This document shows positions 1 through 10,752 of a stretch of DNA of 64,000 nt, piece by piece. The stretch comes from Bacteroidetes bacterium HGW-Bacteroidetes-4 (GTDB lineage Bacteria; Bacteroidota; Bacteroidia; Bacteroidales; SZUA-534). Both the position numbers and the translations under genes were made by a program. The stretch lies in assembly GCA_002840905.1 (NCBI GenBank), contig PHDD01000001.1, positions 124,001-188,000 on the forward strand, read 5' to 3'. The notes under the pieces were generated by a model, which worked only from the letters and a program-made list of their open reading frames with translations, did no database searches and had not been told where the DNA came from. Within the stretch, counting starts at the first letter, position 1; every line of letters starts with the position of its first letter.

Positions 1-3000
1 GAACGATACCATAGGTAGTTGAATGTTACTGAAATCGATGATAGGACTAATGATTTCAGACCTTTGATAACCAGCATAACCCATTAGGTTGGTAACCCAA
101 GCCATGGAACTGTCTGATGCGTAGGAAATAACCGGAGCTGCGGGAATACCAAGTTCCCATTGGGTTGAATCGTCGGTTACTTGCCACAGAGTATCCCCTT
201 CAAAACTATCATGATAACCCAATACCTGGTCAACCACAACGCGATTTAGCTTCATCAAATGTTCCTCGAACCAGTTGTTGTTTTGCACCAATTCGTCGTT
301 GGGGCAATAAATGTTAAGTTCAAAGAAATAGCCACCAGCAGTTGAAAGATTGAGGTACTGGCTCAGGGTAATTTCCCTTTCTTCATTGGGAGCAATATTC
401 AAGCCTCCCAAAGCCTGATAAATCACTTCAGTTTCAAACAGGCGGACACTCACATAAAGTGAATCGATTGGGTTTAGCCCATTGTTTTTCACCACAAAAC
501 GAACGGTGTCGTTGGCATTCACTTCACCGCTGCTTGGCGATAGAACACTTAAAATGCCGACGTCGTTACCCGGTTGGTAGTTATATATTTTAAAATTATC
601 GAATGCAAAACCTTGCTTACCTTCCCAATTATTGCGTGATACATAGGCAAATCGGAATTGTACCTGTTCCTGATTAGCCAGTTGGTCAACCATATGGTTT
701 GCTTTCATCCAGCCGGTGTCGGTATAGTTGGTCCAACCGGTATTGGCACTATTATAGTTTTCTATTGCATAAGCCAATTCTTCTTTTCCGGGTGCATAAG
801 GAGTATACCAGTTGACGGGATCGCCCACATTGCCCAAATTTGCCCAATACCCTTCATTCATGTTAAAGTATTGAAGTTGTACCAACTGCTCGGGACCTAA
901 ATCGCGGAATATATCGAATTCAACAACAGGGAAAGTAAGGTTCTTGAAACTGAATCCCGGACTATACAGGTAACTGATTTCCCTAAATCCGCCCTGAGTT
1001 CCCAAACCGGTTTTCCAGATGTTATTTTCAGATTGTGCTAAGGAACCTGCTTCAGGAATTCCACGTTCCCAACTGCTGTATGGGGTGTTCCATTCGTTTT
1101 TTGTGTACCACTGCTGAGGCCCTTCGAATGCAAACAAAAGGCTCGAATCGACCTGTATGCCTGGGGCATTAAACAGTACCGCATTAATTGTATCGTTAGC
1201 TGGGTTAATATCTCCGGTAGCAGTAATCCAGGCTTTTAACGTATGTGGTCCATAACCCGATAGATTTATACTTTGAGTTGGATAAATGGTATTTGAATAC
1301 TGTGCACTAAGGTATACTTCCTGATTCTCAGTTAATGTATCTCCTCCGTTTACTGTATAATTTAATTGAATTTGGTAGGCATCGGTATTTCCATAATTAA
1401 ATACTTCAAAATGGAAATCGCTGAAGAAAGGAGTCAGCTCAACCATGTTGTGCTGTTCAATCCTTAGTATTTCAAGGTCAATGCCCTGGGCATCGTAAAT
1501 ACTAAAGTTATCGATAGCTACTCCATCAAAACCGGTATTGGCATCAGGAGCTGAGCCAAAGTAAATACGAAACTGCACCTGTCCCTGGTTTCCGTAAGGA
1601 AGGTATGTGGTGTATTTACGCCATTGACCGTATTGCCCGTTAATTCCAAAATAGGGTGCATTGGGATATTCTATAATATAATTGCAATGTTCCAGATTGG
1701 GTATGTTGTTTTCACAAATGTCGTCCCAATACATACCTCCACTGTTCGATGCCTGAAGGGTAAAGCTTGCCAGTGAATCGGTCTGTGCCCAATAATAGAA
1801 TGACAATACCGGATTCTGAACACCGGTAAAATCAAATACGGGAGTTTCAATATAGGATGCTTCATTGGCATTATATCCGGTAGATAAACCGGTAAGCCAG
1901 ACATTGGATCCTGAATAAGCAGTGTTTATTACTGAACCGGCTGGTATTCCTCGTTCCCACGAACTGTTTTGACCACCTGCCATCATTTGGTCGGCACCTT
2001 CAAAATCGTCGAAGTAGGGGAAGGTTGAAACAAGTAAAGGATTGTAATAAGTATATACCAGAGTGTCGTTAAAGGGATTGCCGTCGCCCGGAACCTGCAC
2101 AACCAGTTTAATTTCGCGATTGCCAGCGGATGAAAGGTCAAAAGTTTGTGCCGTGGTAAATTCCGGACCGGCCTTACTGAGTTGTCCATAGGTAAAGGTT
2201 TCTGTAACCCAGGCACCACCATCAATGGATATGCTTACATCAAACAATTCGATCATTTCATAACCCAGATTCTCCACTTCAAAACTTAAGGTTTCACTGG
2301 GGCCGGTATGGCGATTTATCGGGTTAATAAGTTTGTTGATGGCCATATCGTAGGTGCCGTCGTAAACGGTAAAATCATCGAATACATAGCCTTCAGATAT
2401 ACTGGTATCAATTTGATTTGCCTTGTATATAAGACGGAATTTCACATTGTTTTTTTCTGCCAGATTGAGATCGTAGTCTACAAGACTAACCTGGGTTTCC
2501 CATTCATAACTGTTATCGAGCCAGCAATCAGTCCTGCCAAATTCATTGAATACGGGATGATAGCTGTTAAACCAACGATAATCTGAATTGCCATAGGTTT
2601 GCCAGGTACGTCCCGAGTCAATACTCACCTGGAAAGTAGCGGCAGCATCGAGGTCGTAACTTTGGTTTTTCCATAACTTAAACGAAATGGCCGGACGGGT
2701 AATTCCGGTAAAGTCGAACCAGGGACTTTCAAGTGTAGCGTAAACCGGCGTTGTTTTATCACCTAAATTGGTGAAGAGTGCCTTGTTACCACTGAATGCG
2801 CCAGGTATTTTGCTTCCATTGGGAGCATCGCTTAGCCAAACATTGTTTTGCTCAGCCGAAATCCAGGTAGCTGCTCCTTCAAAATCATCGAAGTAGGGAA
2901 GGCTGCTAACCAAACCCTGATTTATAAAGGTATAGTGCAGGGTGTCGTTGTACCCATTGGCATCGGATACCGAGGCTACTGCAACGCTCAGTGTGTGTAC

Positions 3001-6000
3001 ACCTGCTGCCGAAAAGTCGAAAGTAGGGGCAAAGGTATGTGTGGCCAGCCCGCTTCCGGGAACTGCCGGTGTGGCAGCGTCGGTTACAAAGGCGGCCCCA
3101 TTAACGGAATACGATAGGGTGTAGCTTGCCGCAGTTACTGCATTTAAACCATAGTTTTGTATTTGAATACTCAATGGGGCACTGCCTATATTGGGTTTCA
3201 CTACGGGACTCAATACCTTACTGATGCTTAAATCAACACCGGGGCTTTCTTTAACCGTAAAATTGTCGATGGCTATCCCCTCATCATGGCTCATGTTTAA
3301 TCCGGAATTGGCAAGGAACCGGAATTGTAAGTTCTCCAACCCGGCTAAAGACGGCAGGGTTGCCTGGACCAGTACCCAATCGTTATCCTGCACTTTGGCC
3401 CAGCCTGCTGTTTCGCCATATCCCGTTAGATATTGCACAGTGGGCCAATTCACCGAATTCTCACCCATCAAAGGTTGCCACGAAACACCATCGGTGGCGT
3501 ATTCGAAAGCAACAAAACTTTCATTGTCAACAAGGTGTCGTTTAACATAAAACGAAACTACGGGTTTAGCCAGACTTGTCGTATTAAAATTGGGACTATA
3601 TAAAGCAGCCTGCTCATAGCTCGACATGGCTTTTTGGGGGCTGGTAGTCATGGTATAACTGCCCTGATAGGTTGTGTTCAAATGGCTGCCTCCCGGCATG
3701 GTCTGTTCCCAGAGCTGTCCTTTCCAGGGATTGTTAGAATAAGCATACCACAGGGTATCAAGTATTCCTTCAAAGGTTTCGGTATAAGGATAGCTGCCTA
3801 CGGTTCCTATGCGGTTAATGGTTTTGTAAACTGTGTCGTTAAACAGGGTGCTGTATGCATTCGCTAAGGAATAGGTATGATTATAAACACCTACCGAATT
3901 TAGGAATTCTTCATTATCGCTGGAAACATACATTTCTTCATAAGGGTTGAGAAATATGGTCGACAGGGTATCACCCGTACTCCAGGTATCGCTTTGTATT
4001 TTCCAGGTTACACTACCATCAAAAGCAGCCAGTCCGTAGTTCTTTATATACATAGCCGGATATATCGAGGTGTGGTAGGGAAACGATTGCGGTTCGGTTC
4101 TTGTAATGGCCAGGTTTTGATAAGGCCATTCAAACACTTCCACATCGTCAATAGCAAAACCAGCACTGGTTTGGCCACCTTTATTTACGAACTTAAACCT
4201 GATTTTAAGGTCTGATGGAGGTGCATCTATTTTATAGATTGCTGTTCGCCATGCGTAATTGGTTCCCATATGGTAGTTATAGCTTCCTTCGCCCAAATCC
4301 ATAGTTCCCTGGTTAAATTCCTCAGGTAGTTCGTAGCTATAGGCATCTACCCAAACTGAATCGTAGCTGTTGTAGTATTGTAACTTGGCACCACTTTGCA
4401 TGGTGGTGGCAGCACTGTATTTAAAGCGTACGGCAACAGCCTGTGCTGCCGATACATAAATACAGGGGCTTACCAGGTACGATTCCTCGTCGGGATTGCA
4501 GTTGCCCGTTACATTGGTGGCCCATACAAAGGAACCGCTGGCGGGTTCGTTAACCGCCTGGTTGCTTGGGTAACCTCTTTGCCAACTGGCATTTCTTCCT
4601 TCAACCATCCATACATTGTCGGTTTCAAAGTTGTCGGTAAAAGGTGCACTCTGATAACTTTGGTTATAGATAAGCGTTTGGATGCTGTCGTTATAGGCCC
4701 ATTCGTCGCCAGCATAAGTTACCGCAACTGAAAGTTCGTGCATGCCCGGAGTACTTAAATCAATATAACCCAGGGTTTGATAAGTTGCGGTAGCTCCCGG
4801 ATTCAGGTTTGCCCCATAGATGGTATCGTGCAACCAGCCGTTTACCTGTTCGTAATATGAAACTACGATATTGCCGCTAATGGGGTCAGCACCGGTGTTT
4901 TTATAAACCAGTTGAATGGGCTGGCTTCCGCTTAAACCACATCCCGATACGGGACTTATCAATTTAATAAGGGCCACGTCGGTGCCCAGACACTCGTCGT
5001 TGAAACAATCGTATACCTGAGTGGTGTTATCGCTTACCATAAGTATGCGGTTGGGTTGTTCGGGCAGGTCAAGCAATCCTTCCCAGCTATTGTTGATTAG
5101 GTATTTGTAATTGTAGGTATCGCCAATCGGGAAGTTATAATCCATCATTAACTCGTAGATGCCGTTCTTGTCGGCATCGTACAATTGGTGGTACGTTCCG
5201 TCCCAACCGTTAAAGTCGCCAGCCAGGTGAACCGTTTCGGTGTCGGGGTCAAATAAAGCCTGATTGATTTGCTTGCTCAGGTTTACACTAAATGTGATTT
5301 TGTTGAAGGTCTTTATTGGCTCGGCAGCTAGTCCGGGTTCCATGTATAGCTGGTCCACAAAGTCGATGGGACCGTCGTAAATACGCACATCGCTCATAGC
5401 CCCTTTATAAAAGCTGCTTGTTCCGTTGTAAGATCCCACGCTTAAGTCCGAACCGTAGTTGTCGAACCAATCGGTAGTATAATGACTGAAAATGAGTGTA
5501 GCGTTTTTGAAAAACTTGATATCGGAACCATTATAGGTTACGGTTAGCAGCGACCAGGTGTCGGTAAAGAAAGGATTCCAACTCATTTGGACCACTTGTT
5601 CGGCGCCCCCTGTCCAATAGCTGAATTTAATGCTGCCATTGTACAAGGCCAGTTTCCATTCGTTGCCCAGACTGGCTGCTGAGAATAAAACATATTCTGT
5701 TTCGGGTAACAATTCCTGGGGTTTAATCCAGGCCGAAAGGGTGAATTGGTTGTTGCTCACCATTTCGTTGCTATGACTGTATGTAAGCGACTGTGTACCA
5801 TCGAAAGCCAATGCGCCTTTGTTTTGAAAGCGTGAAGTGGTGTAGGAGGGAGTAAAAGCCGGTGTTCCGGTTTCGGGGCCGGTAAGTCCGTTTTGGTCAA
5901 GGTTCATGTCGAAATCGGCATCGAATACCAGTTGAGGGCTGGTGGCATTAAATTGAAATTCAAAAGCTCCCATGTCAATACGTGAATAAGTTTCCGCAAA

Positions 6001-7059
6001 TATCCGGCTGTTGCCTTCAAAATCGGTGGCTGGAAGGTTCAATCCTGCGGTGTCGGCTAAGCCAGCATTTATAGCGGGCGAGTTTTCCAACAGCGCCCAG
6101 TTATATAGGGTTCCATCGTAAAGGGGGCCGCTGCCCTCTGCCGGGTAATCGAAATAAGGCTCACCGACAAGGTTGTTTTTATAAAACAGGTAGCTGACTT
6201 CGTTTGTAACTACCTGGGGATGATGATTCGAAAGTAAGTTATTCTCGAAATAAGCTTCGTTCAGATAGTTGTAAATAGGTTGGAAAAAATTATCGTTGTT
6301 ATGTATTATATTATTGTAAGCGTATAAAGTAATGCTTGAAAAGTGAAATGGCGTTCCCTCGTTACACGCCAGAGTGTTGTTGGTAAGCCAAAGGCTTTTT
6401 TCTGCTCCGTCAGCATACAGCAGGTAGTTTCCTCCGTTGTTTACCAAAACACTTTGCGTTAACGTTACATCGGATCCCACTGAAGCAATAGCTGAACCAT
6501 AGCCGTTTGCAACGTTTTGGGTAAAGAAACAGTTGCTTACCTTTGCCTGCGACATATAAAAATAAAGCGCCGCACCATTATTATCGGCCATTGTGTTTTT
6601 AAACAAACAATTATCGATGCTTATGTTGTAGTGTTCATTCGTACTAATGGCTCCTCCATCGGTGTTTTGCCCTGTTGCAAAGGCATAATGGAACTCGCAG
6701 TACGAAAATTTACTGGGTTTGGTGTACATTTGGGCTGTAAAGTCGATACCAGCCCAACCCGTAGCTTCGTTCCCGTTTATGGGTTTGAATACAATGGGGT
6801 TTCCCGGAGTACTAACGGCTTCAATTACTCCGTCCATATTTACCATTATGCTGTAATAGCCGGTAAAGAGCACCTTGGTGCCAGGGGCAATTATCAGGGT
6901 GTCGGTAACATTAACATCGGAATAAACAAATACGGTGTCTACATTCCATGTGGCACTGGTAATAAATGAATCGGCAACCAGACTGGTGGCAAATAATTGA
7001 GCCGACAGCAGGATTCCCATTGCTAAACTTGCAAATGATTTGAAGGTAATTGTTTTCAT
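1..7059 (-). CDS. Giant secreted multi-domain protein (partial; C-terminus beyond window): signal peptide, right-handed beta-helix-like region, LamG/concanavalin-like domain, AMPK/CBM48-like glycogen-binding segment, then repeated MAM/choice-of-anchor and CARDB-like units
   Basis: Absent from the ORF track because it runs off the left edge. Minus-strand ATG at 7059..7057 gives MKTITFKSFASLAMGILLSAQLFATSLVADSF..., and the frame reads open to base 1 (2353 codons). Recognisable segments: LVFDADFDMNLDQNGLTG..LSAWIKPQELLPETEYVLFSA (LamG), ITFSVNLSKQINQALFDPDTETVHLAGDFNGWDG (glycogen-binding-like), repeated 'PYFDDFEG..W..' / 'AIDDVEVFE' units. Confidence 0.85.
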   Translation of the reverse strand, partial: MKTITFKSFASLAMGILLSAQLFATSLVADSFITSATWNVDTVFVYSDVNVTDTLIIAPGTKVLFTGYYSIMVNMDGVIEAVSTPGNPIVFKPINGNEATGWAGIDFTAQMYTKPSKFSYCEFHYAFATGQNTDGGAISTNEHYNISIDNCLFKNTMADNNGAALYFYMSQAKVSNCFFTQNVANGYGSAIASVGSDVTLTQSVLVNNGGNYLLYADGAEKSLWLTNNTLACNEGTPFHFSSITLYAYNNIIHNNDNFFQPIYNYLNEAYFENNLLSNHHPQVVTNEVSYLFYKNNLVGEPYFDYPAEGSGPLYDGTLYNWALLENSPAINAGLADTAGLNLPATDFEGNSRIFAETYSRIDMGAFEFQFNATSPQLVFDADFDMNLDQNGLTGPETGTPAFTPSYTTSRFQNKGALAFDGTQSLTYSHSNEMVSNNQFTLSAWIKPQELLPETEYVLFSAASLGNEWKLALYNGSIKFSYWTGGAEQVVQMSWNPFFTDTWSLLTVTYNGSDIKFFKNATLIFSHYTTDWFDNYGSDLSVGSYNGTSSFYKGAMSDVRIYDGPIDFVDQLYMEPGLAAEPIKTFNKITFSVNLSKQINQALFDPDTETVHLAGDFNGWDGTYHQLYDADKNGIYELMMDYNFPIGDTYNYKYLINNSWEGLLDLPEQPNRILMVSDNTTQVYDCFNDECLGTDVALIKLISPVSGCGLSGSQPIQLVYKNTGADPISGNIVVSYYEQVNGWLHDTIYGANLNPGATATYQTLGYIDLSTPGMHELSVAVTYAGDEWAYNDSIQTLIYNQSYQSAPFTDNFETDNVWMVEGRNASWQRGYPSNQAVNEPASGSFVWATNVTGNCNPDEESYLVSPCIYVSAAQAVAVRFKYSAATTMQSGAKLQYYNSYDSVWVDAYSYELPEEFNQGTMDLGEGSYNYHMGTNYAWRTAIYKIDAPPSDLKIRFKFVNKGGQTSAGFAIDDVEVFEWPYQNLAITRTEPQSFPYHTSIYPAMYIKNYGLAAFDGSVTWKIQSDTWSTGDTLSTIFLNPYEEMYVSSDNEEFLNSVGVYNHTYSLANAYSTLFNDTVYKTINRIGTVGSYPYTETFEGILDTLWYAYSNNPWKGQLWEQTMPGGSHLNTTYQGSYTMTTSPQKAMSSYEQAALYSPNFNTTSLAKPVVSFYVKRHLVDNESFVAFEYATDGVSWQPLMGENSVNWPTVQYLTGYGETAGWAKVQDNDWVLVQATLPSLAGLENLQFRFLANSGLNMSHDEGIAIDNFTVKESPGVDLSISKVLSPVVKPNIGSAPLSIQIQNYGLNAVTAASYTLSYSVNGAAFVTDAATPAVPGSGLATHTFAPTFDFSAAGVHTLSVAVASVSDANGYNDTLHYTFINQGLVSSLPYFDDFEGAATWISAEQNNVWLSDAPNGSKIPGAFSGNKALFTNLGDKTTPVYATLESPWFDFTGITRPAISFKLWKNQSYDLDAAATFQVSIDSGRTWQTYGNSDYRWFNSYHPVFNEFGRTDCWLDNSYEWETQVSLVDYDLNLAEKNNVKFRLIYKANQIDTSISEGYVFDDFTVYDGTYDMAINKLINPINRHTGPSETLSFEVENLGYEMIELFDVSISIDGGAWVTETFTYGQLSKAGPEFTTAQTFDLSSAGNREIKLVVQVPGDGNPFNDTLVYTYYNPLLVSTFPYFDDFEGADQMMAGGQNSSWERGIPAGSVINTAYSGSNVWLTGLSTGYNANEASYIETPVFDFTGVQNPVLSFYYWAQTDSLASFTLQASNSGGMYWDDICENNIPNLEHCNYIIEYPNAPYFGINGQYGQWRKYTTYLPYGNQGQVQFRIYFGSAPDANTGFDGVAIDNFSIYDAQGIDLEILRIEQHNMVELTPFFSDFHFEVFNYGNTDAYQIQLNYTVNGGDTLTENQEVYLSAQYSNTIYPTQSINLSGYGPHTLKAWITATGDINPANDTINAVLFNAPGIQVDSSLLFAFEGPQQWYTKNEWNTPYSSWERGIPEAGSLAQSENNIWKTGLGTQGGFREISYLYSPGFSFKNLTFPVVEFDIFRDLGPEQLVQLQYFNMNEGYWANLGNVGDPVNWYTPYAPGKEELAYAIENYNSANTGWTNYTDTGWMKANHMVDQLANQEQVQFRFAYVSRNNWEGKQGFAFDNFKIYNYQPGNDVGILSVLSPSSGEVNANDTVRFVVKNNGLNPIDSLYVSVRLFETEVIYQALGGLNIAPNEEREITLSQYLNLSTAGGYFFELNIYCPNDELVQNNNWFEEHLMKLNRVVVDQVLGYHDSFEGDTLWQVTDDSTQWELGIPAAPVISYASDSSMAWVTNLMGYAGYQRSEIISPIIDFSNIQLPMVSF

Positions 7060-7487
7060 AGCCTTTCACTTTATATGCGTTAACTGTTCTGGTTTATATA
7101 TTTTTCTGGGTCTTAGTGCTAAATATAAATAAAAAAATCATACATTATTCACTTTTTGGAGTAACAATTCGTTTTTGTTTTTGAACGAACTGCATTTGAT
7201 GGTAATGGCTGTGAATTCGATATGCGAACTAATTCTTTTTTTTCATCTTTTGGGTAATTGAGACTTGGGCAAACTTAACTAAAAAAATACAGTAAAGCAG
7301 GTATTTTTGTTTAAACAGTGCTGCAAAAATTCATGGGATGGTTATTTTTTATATCCGTTTTTTTTGTTTCCCGGGGTTATGGCAGGGAACAATTTTTTTT
7401 GTAGTTTCATACGCCATTTCTAAATCGGTTCTTTCTGATTTATTGCTTTTACTGATTTTTTATAACCACAAATTAAAATTTACTGCT

Positions 7488-7874
7488 ATGGCTATCCGAT
7501 ATAAAGTAATTGAGCGAGCCGAGCCCGGAGTACCGGGTGGGGGCAGGCGCCGGTATTTTGCCTCGGCCAATGTGAGTGGCGAATTTACCCTGCGCGATGC
7601 TACCAAACGCATCGAAAAAACAAGTACCATCAATGGTGCCGACATTTACGGGGTATTGTATGCCCTGATCGAAGTAATGAAAGACGCTCTGGCCGATGGG
7701 CAGATTTTCCGCCTGGGCGATTTAGGCAGTCTCAGGGTGAGCCTCTCGAGCCAAGGTTTCGACTCGCCCGACAAAGTAACGCCCGCAAGTATCAAGGGGG
7801 CCCGGGTTATTTTTACTCCGGGAACTGAAATAAAAGACCTGCTTGTATCGCTCGATTACAAAAAGCTGTCCTGA
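7488..7874 (+). CDS. HU-HIG type DNA-binding protein
   Basis: Internal ATG at 7488 (MAIRYKVIERAEPGVPGGGRRRYFASANVSGEFTLRDATKRIEKTSTINGADIYGVLYALIEVMKDALADGQIFRLGDLGSLRV...) is the likely start; the longer ORF from 7338 has an atypical N-terminus. Confidence 0.8.
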   Translation: MAIRYKVIERAEPGVPGGGRRRYFASANVSGEFTLRDATKRIEKTSTINGADIYGVLYALIEVMKDALADGQIFRLGDLGSLRVSLSSQGFDSPDKVTPASIKGARVIFTPGTEIKDLLVSLDYKKLS

Positions 7875-7941
7875 ATTTTGCCAAGGGAGGTTCATCATTA
7901 AATGATAGTTGGCAACAAACCATAGGTGCTTACAAAAATCC

Positions 7942-8004
7942 AAACCGATGCGCATCCGATTTTTTTTTATGCGCATCGGTTTTATAAGCGATGCGCATCG
8001 GTTA
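7942..8004. repeat. Palindromic repeat cluster: three copies of GATGCGCATCGG-type sequence
   Basis: AAACCGATGCGCAT (7942-7955) and ATGCGCATCGGTTT (7969-7982) form a 14-bp perfect inverted repeat; a third copy GCGATGCGCATCGGTTAA follows at about 7988-8004. Confidence 0.85.
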
Positions 8005-8224
8005 ATATGTTTCACCTTAGTTATTTTTATAAATCACCCTTCGGAAGATTCCACACCTGCTTTGCGCTATGAGCAGCGTAGCGTTGTTGAAATTTCAGGC
8101 CTGGGGTAACTGGAGTGCCTGTTTTCTCAGGAAATACCTATTCTTCAACACCCGGTCCAAATTTTTGCAATTCCTTTATTTTATTAATTTTGTTGGCATT
8201 GTAAATTATTAAAACGAGATATAG

Positions 8225-9991
8225 ATGAGAAAACTTAGACGTATTGCTACAACCCTGAGCTTGGTATTGCTTGCCAGTGCTTATTCGTGGGCCTGTACCA
8301 ACTTTTTGGTTACCAAAGGGGCCTCGGCCGATGGTTCCACTTTTGTGAGCTATGCTGCCGACTCGCACGTGCTGTTTGGCGAATTGTATTTTTGGCCGGC
8401 TGCCGACCATGCCCCCGGAACCCTGCTAAAAGTGTATGAATGGGATACCGGTAAATTTCTGGGTGAGATTCCTCAGGTGGCCCATACCTACAACGTAACG
8501 GGCAATATGAACGAACACCAGCTGACCATTGGCGAAACTACCTATGGTGGTCACGGCGAATTGGTTGACACCACTGCAATTATTGATTACGGAAGCCTTA
8601 TTTACATTACCCTGCAACGCGCTAAAAACGCCCGCGAAGCCATTAAAACCATGGCCTGGCTGGTGCAGGAATATGGTTATTACAGCTCTGGCGAATCGTT
8701 CTCAGTGGCCGATCCTAACGAAGTTTGGATTCTTGAGATGATTGGCAAAGGAACCGAATTACACACTAAAGGAAAAGCCAAAGGAACCAACAAAAACAAA
8801 GGTGCCGTTTGGGTAGCCCGCATGATTCCCGACGGGTACGTGGCCGGGCATGCCAATCAGGCCCGTATCACTACTTTCCCCTGGAACAACGATGCCAGTT
8901 CCATCTCGTCGGACGAAATGGATAAAATATTCGACAAAAACGTAACAACCGTTTATAGTGCCGATGTAATGAGCTTTGCCAAAGCTAAAGGCTACATCAA
9001 CGATAACGTGACCAAAGAGAATTTCAGCTTTTCGGATACTTATGCCCCCGTTGATTTTGGCGGAGCCCGTTTCTGTGACATGCGCATATGGGCCTGGTTT
9101 AATAACATTGCCGATAGCATGGATCAATACTGGGAGTATGCCAAAGGAAACATTACTCACGACGAGAAAACCACCTATGCCAACAATCGCATGCCCTTGT
9201 GGGTGAAACCTAACCGTAAAATTACAGCACACGATGTAATGAACAACATGCGTAACCACCTTGAAGGAACCGAACTCGATATGAGCAAAGATGTGGGAGC
9301 TGGTCCGTATGCACTGCCTTACCGCTGGCGTAGCATGACCTGGAAAGTTGATGGCAAAAGCTATTGCCACGAACGTACCACCGCTACCCAGCAAACGGGT
9401 TTCTCGTTTGTTGCCCAAATGCGCTCGTGGTTGCCCAACGAGTACGGAGGCATCTTTTGGTTTGGGCTCGACGATGCTGCCAGTACCGTGTACATGCCCA
9501 TCTATCCCAGTTCAACCCGCGTGGCAGAATCCATTGCCGAAGGGTATGGTACTATGATGGATTTTAATGAAAATGCCGGCTTTTGGGTGTTTAACCAGGT
9601 AACCAACTTTGCCTACACGCGTTACAGCCTGATACATCCTGAAATAGCTGAAAAACAGCAGGCACTCGAGAAAAAATATATGGCTTACACCGCAGCCATC
9701 GATAAGGCGGCTGCCGAATTAATGAAAGTGGATCGCACACTGGCTGTTGAATTTGTGACCGATTACAGCGTAAACACAGCCAACCGTTTGGTTGCCGACT
9801 GGAAAACCTTTTACGGCCACCTGTTTACCAAATACATGGACGGTAACGTAAAATACAAACGCCCGGTACCTGAAAACCACAAATACATTCCCGCCAAGGT
9901 TGAATTCCCTGGTTACAGCGAGGAATATTACCGTCAGATTATTAAAGAAACCGGCGACCAGTTTTTGATGCCGGATAGCGGCGGACACTAA
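8225..9991 (+). CDS. C69 family dipeptidase, secreted
   Basis: Signal peptide followed by ACTNFLVTKGASADGSTFVSYAADSH, the Cys-nucleophile N-terminus typical of C69 peptidases; full-length 588 aa. Confidence 0.88.
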   Translation: MRKLRRIATTLSLVLLASAYSWACTNFLVTKGASADGSTFVSYAADSHVLFGELYFWPAADHAPGTLLKVYEWDTGKFLGEIPQVAHTYNVTGNMNEHQLTIGETTYGGHGELVDTTAIIDYGSLIYITLQRAKNAREAIKTMAWLVQEYGYYSSGESFSVADPNEVWILEMIGKGTELHTKGKAKGTNKNKGAVWVARMIPDGYVAGHANQARITTFPWNNDASSISSDEMDKIFDKNVTTVYSADVMSFAKAKGYINDNVTKENFSFSDTYAPVDFGGARFCDMRIWAWFNNIADSMDQYWEYAKGNITHDEKTTYANNRMPLWVKPNRKITAHDVMNNMRNHLEGTELDMSKDVGAGPYALPYRWRSMTWKVDGKSYCHERTTATQQTGFSFVAQMRSWLPNEYGGIFWFGLDDAASTVYMPIYPSSTRVAESIAEGYGTMMDFNENAGFWVFNQVTNFAYTRYSLIHPEIAEKQQALEKKYMAYTAAIDKAAAELMKVDRTLAVEFVTDYSVNTANRLVADWKTFYGHLFTKYMDGNVKYKRPVPENHKYIPAKVEFPGYSEEYYRQIIKETGDQFLMPDSGGH

Positions 9992-10010
9992 GCATTGCCT
10001 TATGATAATA

Positions 10011-10042
10011 AAGCCCCGGAGCAAAGTTCCGGGGCTTTTTTT
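10011..10042 (+). terminator. Rho-independent terminator after the C69 peptidase
   Basis: AAGCCCCGGA gcaaag TTCCGGGGCTTTTTTT. Confidence 0.9.
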
Positions 10043-10229
10043 GTTTCCGGTTAATGAGTCGGTTGTTGAGTGGACAGCCTTTAAACAAAAAGAAAAAACT
10101 AAAAGGCTTTGCTATTGAATATTAAAAATAAAACACTATTTTTGCGGCTCAATTGTGCGTAATCTCTTTCAGTTGACATAGAGCCTGATACATTACGTTC
10201 ATAAATAAAAACTTTAAAAAGCTATTGAA

Positions 10230-10595
10230 ATGGATTTAATGAAAGTTGTTGAAAAGGAGTTTGCTTCAGAAGTTCAACATCCTGAGTTTAGTGCGGGTGA
10301 TACCATCACCGTACACTATAAAATTCGCGAGGGTAACAAAGAGCGTATTCAGCAATTCCGCGGAGTTGTGATACAGAAAAAAGGGACCGGCCTTACCAAA
10401 ACGTTTACTGTTCGTAAAATGTCGGGTAACGTTGGTGTTGAGCGTATCTTCCCCATTACCTCACCTTTTATCGATAAGATTGAAGTAAATAAAGAGGGAC
10501 ATGTACGCAGAGCCCGTATTTACTACTTCCGCGACCTTACCGGTAAAAAAGCCCGTATTAAAGAGAAAAAAAGAGCTGCAAAGACACAAGAATAA
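10230..10595 (+). CDS. rplS: 50S ribosomal protein L19
   Basis: [85 protein letters not shown]... is canonical L19. Confidence 0.97.
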   Translation: MDLMKVVEKEFASEVQHPEFSAGDTITVHYKIREGNKERIQQFRGVVIQKKGTGLTKTFTVRKMSGNVGVERIFPITSPFIDKIEVNKEGHVRRARIYYFRDLTGKKARIKEKKRAAKTQE

Positions 10596-10600
10596 AAATT

Positions 10601-10627
10601 GGCCCCTGAACAAGGGGCTTTTTTTTG
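10601..10627 (+). terminator. Rho-independent terminator after rplS
   Basis: GGCCCCTGAACAAGGGGCTTTTTTT. Confidence 0.88.
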
Positions 10628-10752
10628 CCCAAATCCCGGGGTAGGGCATGGCCGGTTCTCAATTGTTCAAAACTTCGTTAATTACTTCATCGGACACCTG
10701 CAAAAGCCCTGCACTAAAAAACTTACCTTAGCAGAATAAAACTCCTATTACA

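Noticed and set aside
6517-6969. 150-aa + strand ORF, and other + ORFs between 658 and 4731
   Set aside because: All are antisense to the open minus-strand giant protein frame.
8759-9418. 219-aa minus-strand ORF
   Set aside because: Antisense to the full-length C69 dipeptidase; composition is typical of a shadow ORF.
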